This document shows positions 28,002-36,500 of a stretch of 42,114 nucleotides of DNA, in pieces; the first letter of the stretch is position 1, and every line of letters begins with the position of its first letter. Below the pieces are notes generated by a model that searched no databases, was not told where the DNA came from, and saw nothing but the letters and a program-made list of their open reading frames with translations. The position numbers were made by a program, and so were the translations under genes. Source of the stretch: a virus; IMG/VR virus record IMGVR_UViG_3300045972_000802, positions 1 to 42,114 of that record. One strand, 5' to 3'.

Positions 28002-29945
28002 ATGGCAACGTATTTTGTACGCGCAGATGGTACATCTACAAAATCCGGAGCTACCGACCCTACCTCTGCGTCTACTTCCATGTCGGGCGCGACATTTAAC
28101 GCAAGTACCTTTTCTCCTGGAGATGTTGTCATATTTTCTGGGCGCGGCGGTACTTTCTCCACTGCATCAATAAATATTCCTTCTTCTGGTGACGGGGATC
28201 TCTCTAGAATCATCTATAAAGGTGAGCCGGGATATCTCCCGGAGATACAAGCCGCAACATGCGCCAGTAAAAACTATGTAGATATTGATGATATCACACA
28301 CGGGAATGAATTTACATTTAGTGGCACCTCTTTAGGAGTCAGGACACACAATATCAGGTCGGTTATTGCAGCGGGTGGTGCCCACGGTTTCCAGCATACA
28401 GATACCGCGCAGGTGGATCACTATAACCATTATGCCACCGGCATGGGTGACCAGGGCCTCTCGATGCACGACAGTACAACTGTCAAGGTTTTCGGTTTTT
28501 TGTACGAGAATATGGGAGCTTCAGGAGCAAGCAACGGGATTGGTTTTAATGCCACTGGATTTAAAAACGGGGAGTTTTATGATGGTGTAATCCGGCAAAA
28601 TTTGGCGGGTAAATTTTCTATTGGCATGAACTCAGCCCCTGGTAATTGGAAATTTCACCGCCTCAGAGTAGAAGAGAACGGCCTCACTGTAAGGAACAAT
28701 TTCGATATAACCAACACAGTAGGCTCAATAGATATCGCAAACTGTATTTTCACCGGTTTGACCACCGGGGATTATTACATGTTGTTCCGGGCAGGAGTTA
28801 ATGCAAAAATATTTAACACAATTTTTGCGTCTGGAAGCCCTACAACAGGAGTAATCGCATGTTTGACGGCCCTTGGAATTTATAAAAATAATATTTTTTA
28901 TAATACTAATGCAAAAAGTTACTCTGCCGCCACCGGGACAATATCAAATAGCGTATTTTTCAATGCGGGTTCCGGACAAGGCACGAACAAAATTTTATTA
29001 GATCCGCTGTTTGTTGATGCCCCCTCTAAAAATTTCCAACTGCAGTCCAGCTCTCCTTGTATTGGTGCTGGATTAGACCTATCTACCGCTTTTACCACTG
29101 ATATAACCGGTAGTACCCGCACAATCCCATGGGATATCGGCCCATACAAGCAAACATTATCGGATAACTCTGGGATTTTAACCGTCACAGAACCATCCGA
29201 TATATCAGGTTTTAACGGTGTCATAACGATCTACGGTACTGCATCAGCGGCAGAAGGCCCGGACACCGTACTATTTAATGGTTCAATTGTTATTAACGGA
29301 TTGCTATCCGCTGATGAGTCATCGGACTCTGCTGCAATATCCGGCAATATTTCAGGAGTGGGTGTATCCGGCACTTTGGCAATCCAGGAAACGGGAGACA
29401 CCTCCACTATTTCTGGGAAACTAACTGTCTCCGGTAGTCTTATCGCTACAGAGCCGCCAGATATATCGTTAGTTTCTGGCATAGTCGGCAGTGGCATAGC
29501 CGGAGATCTGACAGTTGTGGAACAGGGCGACGTTGCCAACATATACGGCACTGTCGATGTTTTTATAACTGGATCAATGACGGCTGCAGAGTCTGGTGAT
29601 CTCTCAGATCTTAATGGGACAGTTACAGCAACCCTGACTCTGGAGTCATTGCAGTCAAGAATAGTAGTGCTGGAGGCAGAAATGGCAGCAATGGACGCGG
29701 CAGTCTTTGCAGAGGCGGTATGGGCCAAAGTGCTGGGCACTGATACTGCTGAATCAACGATCATAGCTACACTAAACGCGGTCTATGGGGTTGATTCCCA
29801 GGCGACCAAATCGCGGAAAATGCAGACTAACAAAGCTGTTGTCAGCCCAGACGGTTTGTCAGTGACAATTTATGACGATGATGGGGTTACTGTGCTGCAC
29901 TCGTTTGTAGTCTCCCCGGATAAGAATACTCGGACTCCGGCATAA
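28002..29945 (+). CDS. Beta-helix tailspike/tail fibre with C-terminal repeats, 647 aa
   Basis: Residues 1-385 look like a right-handed parallel beta-helix: an opening YFVRADGTSTKSG, many short turns of small and polar residues, and a late CIGAGLD turn followed by TIPWDIGPY, the typical end of such domains. Residues about 391-545 consist of seven tandem units of the form G-x-L-x4-E-x2-D-x4-G. The rest contains a coiled-coil-like helix (SLQSRIVVLEAEM) that could trimerise the protein. It probably binds or degrades surface polysaccharide; no catalytic residues are identified. The DNA is clearly more AT-rich than the head genes. Confidence 0.65.
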   Translation: MATYFVRADGTSTKSGATDPTSASTSMSGATFNASTFSPGDVVIFSGRGGTFSTASINIPSSGDGDLSRIIYKGEPGYLPEIQAATCASKNYVDIDDITHGNEFTFSGTSLGVRTHNIRSVIAAGGAHGFQHTDTAQVDHYNHYATGMGDQGLSMHDSTTVKVFGFLYENMGASGASNGIGFNATGFKNGEFYDGVIRQNLAGKFSIGMNSAPGNWKFHRLRVEENGLTVRNNFDITNTVGSIDIANCIFTGLTTGDYYMLFRAGVNAKIFNTIFASGSPTTGVIACLTALGIYKNNIFYNTNAKSYSAATGTISNSVFFNAGSGQGTNKILLDPLFVDAPSKNFQLQSSSPCIGAGLDLSTAFTTDITGSTRTIPWDIGPYKQTLSDNSGILTVTEPSDISGFNGVITIYGTASAAEGPDTVLFNGSIVINGLLSADESSDSAAISGNISGVGVSGTLAIQETGDTSTISGKLTVSGSLIATEPPDISLVSGIVGSGIAGDLTVVEQGDVANIYGTVDVFITGSMTAAESGDLSDLNGTVTATLTLESLQSRIVVLEAEMAAMDAAVFAEAVWAKVLGTDTAESTIIATLNAVYGVDSQATKSRKMQTNKAVVSPDGLSVTIYDDDGVTVLHSFVVSPDKNTRTPA

Positions 29946-30160
29946 TGTATCCGGACTGGCTGAAAAATATCGGAATATACCCATCCTGGCTCGGGACTAT
30001 CTCCCTGGTAATTGCTATTGATCTCTGCCGGATCCGTAGCTTCAGCAATACAGCCACCGGGCGTAACTTTTATAATAAAACCATGCGCCGCATATACATG
30101 AATATTTCTATTCCCAGACGATACACCGACTATGGCCGCAGAATCAGGAGACCGGCATGA
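29945..30160 (+). CDS. Hypothetical protein, 71 aa
   Basis: ATG 29945 overlaps the tailspike stop (TAATG) and its own stop overlaps the next start (ATGA). The first 30 residues hold a weakly hydrophobic segment (WLGTISLVIAIDL), and the rest is strongly basic with many Arg and Tyr. It could be a small membrane or DNA-associated protein; no family is recognised. Confidence 0.5.
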   Translation: MYPDWLKNIGIYPSWLGTISLVIAIDLCRIRSFSNTATGRNFYNKTMRRIYMNISIPRRYTDYGRRIRRPA

Positions 30161-30462
30161 ACCGCATCCAGAAACCTAAATACAACGAAGAATACCGGAT
30201 ATTCGAGTTCCGCAGACCGGATGGTCATGGCCAGCTGGCAACCGGTGAAACCATCGTCAGTAGTCAGGTACTCTGCGCCAACTCGGAAACCGGAGCAGAT
30301 GCAACGGCAGAAATGATCGACCAGGTCACCACATCCAACGGCACGGCCCTCCGCTATCTGCTGCGCGGAGGCACCGTCGGCTCAACATATTGCATCGAAT
30401 TTCGCATCGTCACATCAAACAACCAGCACCTGTCCGACATCCTTGTCGTGACGGTGTACTAG
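30157..30462 (+). CDS. Hypothetical beta-rich virion protein, 101 aa
   Basis: ATG 30157 overlaps the previous stop. The product reads as a single beta-sandwich domain (EYRIFEFRRPDG, then IVSSQVLCANSETGADATAEMI and YCIEFRIVTSNNQHL), a pattern seen in phage proteins that sit near tail fibres in the phages I remember. It may be a fibre or baseplate accessory. The family name is not known to me. Confidence 0.55.
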   Translation: MNRIQKPKYNEEYRIFEFRRPDGHGQLATGETIVSSQVLCANSETGADATAEMIDQVTTSNGTALRYLLRGGTVGSTYCIEFRIVTSNNQHLSDILVVTVY

Positions 30463-30471
30463 GGGGGCATC

Positions 30472-30960
30472 ATGGCATTTTGGGACAGCATCATATCTGG
30501 CGGGATAAAGGGCATGGCCGAAGGGGTCGGCACGCTGGCAAAAGACCTGCGTACCGCCATCACCGGAGAAGCCCCGCTCACCAGTGAACAGAAAGCACAA
30601 ATCCAATTGCAGTTGACCGCAATGGAAGCGGTCGCTCAAAAAGCGGCGGCTGATTACGACACTGTGCAGATGTCCGGCCAGATCGAGCTTAACAAGATCG
30701 AAGCGGGATCTGACAGCCTCTATAAATCGGGCTGGCGTCCGGCTGTTGGCTGGGTCTGTGTCTGCGGGTTGGCGTTCACGTTCGTTGTCAAACCGTTGCT
30801 CCCCTGGACTATGCAGGTATCGCTGCTGCCGTTCGGCTATGTATCGGAACTGCCGCCGCTGCCGAACATCCCCATGGAAGATCTGTCGATTCTTCTGGCC
30901 GGAATGCTCGGGCTGGGCGGTATGCGGACATTTGAAAAATTCAAAGGAGTGGCGAAGTAA
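30472..30960 (+). CDS. Holin of the 3TM/GTA type, 162 aa
   Basis: The N-terminal half is helical and charged (LTSEQKAQIQLQLTAME, with acidic coiled coil). The C-terminal half holds WRPAVGWVCVCGLAFTFVV near residue 90 and a final hydrophobic segment SILLAGMLGLGGMRTFEKFKG, the signature of the 3TM-type phage holin family (GTA holin). It would form the inner-membrane hole that releases the amidase. It lies 4 kb from the amidase, next to tail genes. GGGGGG precedes the start. Confidence 0.8.
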   Translation: MAFWDSIISGGIKGMAEGVGTLAKDLRTAITGEAPLTSEQKAQIQLQLTAMEAVAQKAAADYDTVQMSGQIELNKIEAGSDSLYKSGWRPAVGWVCVCGLAFTFVVKPLLPWTMQVSLLPFGYVSELPPLPNIPMEDLSILLAGMLGLGGMRTFEKFKGVAK

Positions 30961-31385
30961 TGGCCAGCAAGCGGGATACCATCATCGCGGCATTGACCGC
31001 ACTGCTGCAGACCCTGCCGGACACGGTGCAGTTCTCTGTTCATAACTGGCGGGATGAAGAAGAAGAGCCATTTGACAAAAGTGAACTCCCTGCCATTTCC
31101 CACTTTGACACTGAGGATACCATCACCGAACTGAACAGTTTCGATGATCATGAAGTGAAGCTGGAAATCCACTGTCTCGCAAGTGGCGTTATCACCGCCG
31201 AAGCGGCCCGCAGCACTGCTAATGCCGTCTGTACGTTGCTGGCCAATAACCGCACCATTTCCGGTACCGCCACCGATCTGCGCCGCCACGGCATCAATAT
31301 CAAGTGTGGTCAGTTCGGAGATGCCGTTGTCTCGGCAGTTTTGCAGTACACCATTATCTATCGCACTCCCCCTGGGGAAGTCTGA
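30960..31385 (+). CDS. Tail terminator protein (gpU-like), 141 aa
   Basis: The pattern ITELNSFDDHEVKLEIHCLA, preceded by a helix (RDTIIAALTALLQTL), matches the alpha/beta tail terminator/minor tail protein U type found just before the tail tube gene. It caps the growing tail tube at the length set by the tape measure. It overlaps the holin stop by one base (TAATG). Confidence 0.65.
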   Translation: MASKRDTIIAALTALLQTLPDTVQFSVHNWRDEEEEPFDKSELPAISHFDTEDTITELNSFDDHEVKLEIHCLASGVITAEAARSTANAVCTLLANNRTISGTATDLRRHGINIKCGQFGDAVVSAVLQYTIIYRTPPGEV

Positions 31386-31396
31386 AAGGAGCAGCC

Positions 31397-31552
31397 ATGA
31401 CTGAGACGCCCACACATATTGCTATCACCATCCTTGACGCTTCTGCTCCGCAGCAGTTCGAGGCTGAACCGTCACTTAAAGAACCAGAAACCGACATACA
31501 ACCGGTTGTTGAAAATACACCACAAAAACCAACAGGAGGTAACACCCCATGA
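31397..31552 (+). CDS. Small acidic hypothetical protein, 51 aa
   Basis: ATG 31397 follows AAAGGAGCAGCC; the same frame is open upstream but without a ribosome site. The product is short, acidic and proline-rich (SLKEPETDIQPVVEN), probably unstructured. Its stop overlaps the tail tube start (ATGA), so it may act only in coupling translation. Confidence 0.5.
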   Translation: MTETPTHIAITILDASAPQQFEAEPSLKEPETDIQPVVENTPQKPTGGNTP

Positions 31553-32484
31553 TCACCAGAAGAACCGTAATGGCAATCAAGCAGGAAACAACCGCCGGCA
31601 CTGATGCGGTACCCGCAGCAGTCAACGCGAACATGGTCGTATTCGATCTCAAGTTTAACCCGGACGTGAAATCGTACGATCGCCAGGCAATGACCTCGAC
31701 TCTCAGCAATATGGCGCCCATCATGGGGGCCCGTTCGGCACAGGTAACATTCAGCGCCGAACTGAAAGGTTCGGGCGCATCCTACGTCACCACACCCCCG
31801 GCGATTGATGCCGCTCTCAAGACCTGCGGTTTCGCCGTGTCCGGCACAACAGCAGCGGCATCCATCATCTACAAACCAGCTTCAACCGGTGTGCTCCCCT
31901 CAACCGTCTATTTCTATCATGACGGCGTGCTCCACAAAATTGTCGGTGCCGCGGGCAACGTCAGTTTCTCCGGTAAAATTGGTGAACCGATCATTGCCAA
32001 CTTCACCCTGACTGGTGTCTACACCGGCACTACCGATGTCACCATGATCGTACCATCGGCACTGGAAAGTACCGTCCCTCCGGCAAGTTTCGGCACGGTA
32101 ATTACCCTGGGGGCATACACCCCGGTAATCTCCAGTTTCAGCATCGACATGGGCAACACCGTGGCGCTGCGTGACAGCATGGCCGCCACCAACGGCTATG
32201 TTTCCGCCAACATCACCGGCCGCAAACCAACTGGCAAGCTGGACCCGGAAATGACTCTGGTTGCAACGAACCCCTGGTACTCCAACTGGCTTGCGGGAAC
32301 TCCGGCTGCGCTCACCATCGGCCCGATCGGCGGCACGACCAACAACAAAGTACAGTTGACCGCTCCGGTCTGTGTGACCAACGGCATCGGCACCAGCGAC
32401 CGCAACGGCACCAGTACTCTGGATTATGGATTCTCCCTGGTCATGAACACTGGTGATGACGAATTGGCAATCAACTTCACCTGA
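31549..32484 (+). CDS. Major tail tube protein, 311 aa
   Basis: The N-terminal KQETTAGTDAVP motif near residue 12, the strand pairs such as QVTFSAELKGSG around residue 67, and the C-terminal long beta-rich region ending in SLVMNTGDDELAINF match a family of siphophage tail tube proteins. Hexameric rings of it stack into the tail around the tape measure. The strong site AGGAGG precedes the start. The location between terminator and chaperone genes agrees. Confidence 0.8.
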   Translation: MITRRTVMAIKQETTAGTDAVPAAVNANMVVFDLKFNPDVKSYDRQAMTSTLSNMAPIMGARSAQVTFSAELKGSGASYVTTPPAIDAALKTCGFAVSGTTAAASIIYKPASTGVLPSTVYFYHDGVLHKIVGAAGNVSFSGKIGEPIIANFTLTGVYTGTTDVTMIVPSALESTVPPASFGTVITLGAYTPVISSFSIDMGNTVALRDSMAATNGYVSANITGRKPTGKLDPEMTLVATNPWYSNWLAGTPAALTIGPIGGTTNNKVQLTAPVCVTNGIGTSDRNGTSTLDYGFSLVMNTGDDELAINFT

Positions 32485-32517
32485 TCATTTGGCGGGGCTC
32501 CTCTCCTCCTTGGAGTC

Positions 32518-32552
32518 GGGGAGTCCCATCGCTCCCCTTACCGCTCTTTTTT
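32518..32552 (+). terminator. Hairpin with downstream T-run after the tail tube gene
   Basis: GGGGAG (32518-32523) pairs with CTCCCC (32532-32537), and TTTTTT follows at 32547-32552, 9 nt after the stem. The T-run is not directly adjacent, so termination would be partial. Reducing read-through after the very abundant tail tube message is a sensible role. Confidence 0.4.
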
Positions 32553-32556
32553 AAAA

Positions 32557-32625
32557 TGTTGAATGCTGGATTTTGGATGTTGAATTAAATCCAAAATTCA
32601 AAATTCTAAATCCAAAATTATATTA
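32557..32625 (+). repeat. AT-rich dispersed repeat, copy 2
   Basis: The stretch TGTTGAATGCTGGATTTTGG and following bases to 32586 matches the reverse complement of 26266-26295 at 29 of 30 positions. Downstream is AATCCAAAATTCAAAATTC, like the flank of copy 1. The palindromic TGGAT/ATCCA core and lack of coding potential are shared. The two copies point in opposite directions and flank 6.3 kb of lysis, tailspike and tail tube genes. Confidence 0.65.
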
Positions 32626-32653
32626 AGCACTCATCGTGCAGAGGAGAAACATC

Positions 32654-33058
32654 ATGGCATTAACAGATTTTACCCCATCAGAAACGGCAGAAATTAACAT
32701 TCTTCATCCCCGCACCAATGCACCATTGGGATTGTCCGTTGTTATCTTCGGCAGAGATTCCGGGAGATTCAAGGAGATCCAGCGCAAACAGCTTAATCGA
32801 AGGCTGGAACGATCCAATAAATCCCGTACGAAACAACAAGCACCAACCGCTGAGGAAATGGAATCTGAAGCCTTGGATCTGCTGGTGGCCTGTACCCAGT
32901 CATGGAGCACCGGAGACCGTAATCAGTTGGAGCTGTCATCTGACGAGTGGCTGGATTGTACCCCGGACAATGTCCGTCTGGCATATACCCGTTTCCCCTG
33001 GTTGCGTGAACAGGTTGACCAGGAAATAGGTGACCGTGCCAATTTTTTGCAGGGATAG
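32654..33058 (+). CDS. Tail assembly chaperone, upstream frame (gpG-like), 134 aa
   Basis: It starts at ATG 32654 with AGGAGAAACATC. The N-terminal NILHPRTNAPLGLSVVIFGRDS and the long charged helix fit the tail assembly chaperone that precedes the tape measure in siphophages. It ends in GCC AAT TTT TTG CAG GGA TAG. The slippery T TTT TTG lies 7 nt before the stop, so a fraction of ribosomes should continue into the frame that ends at 33474. The chaperone wraps the tape measure before tube assembly. Confidence 0.8.
   Translation: MALTDFTPSETAEINILHPRTNAPLGLSVVIFGRDSGRFKEIQRKQLNRRLERSNKSRTKQQAPTAEEMESEALDLLVACTQSWSTGDRNQLELSSDEWLDCTPDNVRLAYTRFPWLREQVDQEIGDRANFLQG
33043..33049 (+). promoter_or_regulatory. 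-1 ribosomal frameshift site T TTT TTG
   Basis: The heptamer T TTT TTG fits X XXY YYZ in the frame of the chaperone gene (codons AAT TTT TTG). Slipping back one base makes ribosomes read TTT TTT GCA and continue in the frame of the downstream part to 33474. The event would give a fused product of about 273 residues, like lambda gpGT. Confidence 0.75.
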
Positions 33059-33474
33059 CAGACGCGTTGGTAGAGTGGTCGAGCGGGTTGGCAGCACATA
33101 ATGCCTACCCGCCGGTCCCTATGATTGCGCAGCCTGCATCTCATTTACTGGAATGGTTTATTGATCTATGCGGAATCCGGACACACGGCATTATTTCAGG
33201 TATGGGCGGAGGTTCGGTTATTTACAACCCGATCCCCCCCACAGAACTGGAAGCATGGGGACGTATTAGCGGCAACCGCCCAACAATTTGGGAATCATCT
33301 GTACTGCTAAAAATGGATACAGCCTTTGTTGCCGGCAAATCGAAGAAGGAAAGTAACAGCAGGGAAAACCAGTATCAAGGGATCGGTGATTATTGCCACG
33401 GTGAAGAAGTTGACAAGTGCCGTGCAATGTTTGGGGAAGGTCTGGAGCAGATTTGTAGGACCTGCCCGAATTAA
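33049..33474 (+). CDS. Frameshift extension of the tail assembly chaperone (gpT-like), 141 codons
   Basis: This frame has no start codon with a ribosome site; the first possible one, TTG 33067, has none. It is reached by the -1 slip at 33043-33049 and adds 141 residues (starting AGIADALVEW) to the first 132 of the chaperone. The region includes MIAQPASHLLEWFIDL and a C-terminal Cys-rich end (DYCHGEEVDKCR, CRTCPN). The fused form is expected to bridge the tape measure and tail tube subunits during assembly, as in lambda. Confidence 0.7.
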   Translation, partial: AGIADALVEWSSGLAAHNAYPPVPMIAQPASHLLEWFIDLCGIRTHGIISGMGGGSVIYNPIPPTELEAWGRISGNRPTIWESSVLLKMDTAFVAGKSKKESNSRENQYQGIGDYCHGEEVDKCRAMFGEGLEQICRTCPN

Positions 33475-33503
33475 ATTTTGAAATGTGACCGAGGTAAACA
33501 AAA

Positions 33504-36500
33504 ATGGCCCCTTTATCTGAAGTACGCATAGGCTTTGGTGTTGATGGAGATGATAAAGTTAATTCTGCTTTGGAGGCAATATCACGTTCGGTTAAAGGGA
33601 TCGGCGAAGATACTGGCCAGCTTGCAGCAAAAACTCAATCCGCGACTGAAATAATGGCCAGCTCCTTCGAAAAAGCCACGGGTTATATCAAGACAGGAGC
33701 TGCAGCATTAGCAGCGTGGCAAATCAGCAAGTACATGCAGGAAGCGACCATGTTGGCCGCCCGTGTAGAAACATTAAATGTTGTGATGAAAGTTGTTGGT
33801 AACAATGCCGGATACACTGGGTCGCAGATGGAGGCGTATGCTTCGGGGGTAAAAAAAGTAGGTATTACCACGCAAGAATCAATGAACGCATTGGTAAAAA
33901 TGGCTGGTGCCCAGATGGATTTATCGAAGGCTTCTGCATTAGCTCGTGTAGCCCAAAATGCTGCAGTTATTGGGGCTACCAACTCAAGCGAAGCATTTGG
34001 ACGTATGATACAGGGGATCCAGTCCGGAGAAGTTGAAATTTTAAAAACTCTTGGTCTCAATGTCCAGTTCGAGCAGGGATACAAAAAAACAGCGGGTGCA
34101 CTTGGAAAAACATCAGCGGAATTATCCAGTGCTGAAAAGACCGCATCAAGAATGAATGAGGTTTTAGAGTATGGTGTAAACATAGCAGGTGCCTATGAAG
34201 CGTCAATGACCACAGCAGGCAAGGCAATAGCTTCACTTGCTAGGCCAGCAGAAGAAATAAAACTGGCGCTGGGCACAATGTTAACCCCTGCTCTTAATGA
34301 CGGCGTAAGCGATCTAACCCGCTCTTTAAATGCGCTTGCTGATGCGTTGGTATCCAATAAAGACTTGCTCCAAGATATGGGTTTTTGGTTCAAGTATGCT
34401 TATTTCATAGGTAAAACTGCCGTGCTTGAGGTGGCAAATGCCTTTTTAATCGCAGAAAATGCCGCAAACAGTCTGGGTGGGGCAGTTGCATCAGCTATGT
34501 ATCTCTTGCAAGGCGGTTCAATGAACAGCAGGAACCCTTTTGCAGGTTGGGTTGACTGGTTCACTGCAAACGCCGCAAATATAAAAAGTGACATTGATGG
34601 AATTAATAAAGAAATATCTGATTCCTACAATAAGTTGAGTTCTTTTGGGGTGGGAGGAAGAACTGATGAACAGGAAGCATCAACCATAGCTGCCGGTAAT
34701 GCCAGGAGGGCTAAACAGCGCGCAGAAGAACTGGCGGCTCAAGCCCAAAAAGCCGCCGAGGCTGAAATAAATTCTTACAACCAATTCACGGTGGCCTTCA
34801 ATAAAAAGATCGAAGCAATTGATGCCTCTGACCCATCTCTAACAAAATATGAACAAACGATGCAGAAGCTTAAAAACGAAGAAGATGAGATGGCGGCAGC
34901 GTATCCGAAACAGGCGGTAGAAATCGCCAAATTGTTCCGATGGGTAAAGCAGGTTACAGATGAAAGAGAGCGACTTGCTGCAATCATTGCCGCTGAATCC
35001 GGTATTGACAGTGCTGAATCGTTCGGCAAAGGGTTCAAAGCTGTAGGGAAAGAAATGGTAGCCGCCATGAAATCCTACAACGCCGCTCGATCATTACAGA
35101 TCGAACTGGACCTGTCGGCCATCAATACACAGGAAAAGTTTTATCAGTTATCTGCCGGAGATGCTGCAACAGAACGCATTGCCAAGCTGAATGAATCATT
35201 GGTTCTTGAACAGGAAGCGTTTGCCGCAATTGAAGATTCTACAACCGCTGAGGAAACCCGCCTGCAGATCCGGACAAAAATATCTTCAATCAATGACAAG
35301 ATTCTGGAGCAGCAGAAAGCACTCTACGACGCTACGCCGATCGGCGGCATGACCAACGCCATTCAGTCATATGCAAAAACGGCTGAAGATATTGGAGCAC
35401 AGGTCAACTCTGCATTTACTAACGCCTTCAAAGGTATGGAAGATGCCCTGATGAACTTTGTCACAACCGGGGCCGTCAACTTCAAATCACTGGCCAACAG
35501 CATCATCTCTGACATTATCCGCATCACAACCATCAAGCCCTTGGTAAATTCTCTGGCCGGTACCCTCGGGTCTCTGCTCATGCCCAGCCTATCCTCAGCC
35601 GGTTCGCTTCAGGAAGCGGGTCTCAATACTGCTATTCCTGCCGTGCTACAACCAGGAGCAGAATTTTCCCTTACCGCAGAATCAACCGCCTCTCTTACCT
35701 CCGGACTCGGGTCGACCATCTCCGCCGCGCTGCCCTATGTCGCAGCAGCAGCTGCAGTATATGCCGGGATCAAGGCATACACCCCGGTATATAACAATAG
35801 CACTGATGTCGGAAAAGGCACCAGTTTGGCATTGGCTTCAAACCCGTTAGGGTGGGGTGCCCTGGCGCTGAACTGGGCAACGGGCGGGGGTTTGTTGGGT
35901 ACCAAGTGGAACAATACTGCAGGCGGCGTTTCCCTGGGTGTTGAAAACGGCACCGTCTCCGGGCAATCATACGTAGACTCAGAGCGTAAAAAAGCATGGT
36001 TCGGCGGTACCGACCACCGGACGGATTATGGCGCTCTGGATTCCAAGTGGTCGGACATGCTCAATCAGCAGTTCAGTGCGGTCAAAGATTCCATCTACAC
36101 CAAATCCGCCGCCCTGGGGATCACCATTTCTCAATCTGCCATGGACGGCTACAACTCTGCCGCAACCAAAATAAACCTGTCCGGCCTCGACAGCGAAGGT
36201 CAGCAGAAAGCGGTATCTGAATACTTCCGTAAGATCTCCAACGAGGCCATCAAACTGCTGGTTCCTGATATTGAACGCCTGACCCACCTGGGTGAAGACT
36301 ACACCGCTGCATATGAGCGGATGAATGCCCTGAAACTCACCAATAATAATCTGCTGATGGAAGAACTCAAATTGATCGGGCAGGAAGGCTCTGCATCATA
36401 TCTGTCCCTGTTGAATACCCAGAGACAAGCGGAATTGTTGGGGATGGATGACAGCACCAAGGCAATCAAGGAGCGAATCTGGGCGTTACAGGATGAAAAA

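Noticed and set aside
33067-33100. tRNA-like text (TGGTAGAGTGGTCGAGCGGG)
   Set aside because: It resembles D-arm and class II tRNA sequence, but no acceptor or T arm can be formed and it lies in the coding frame of the chaperone extension.
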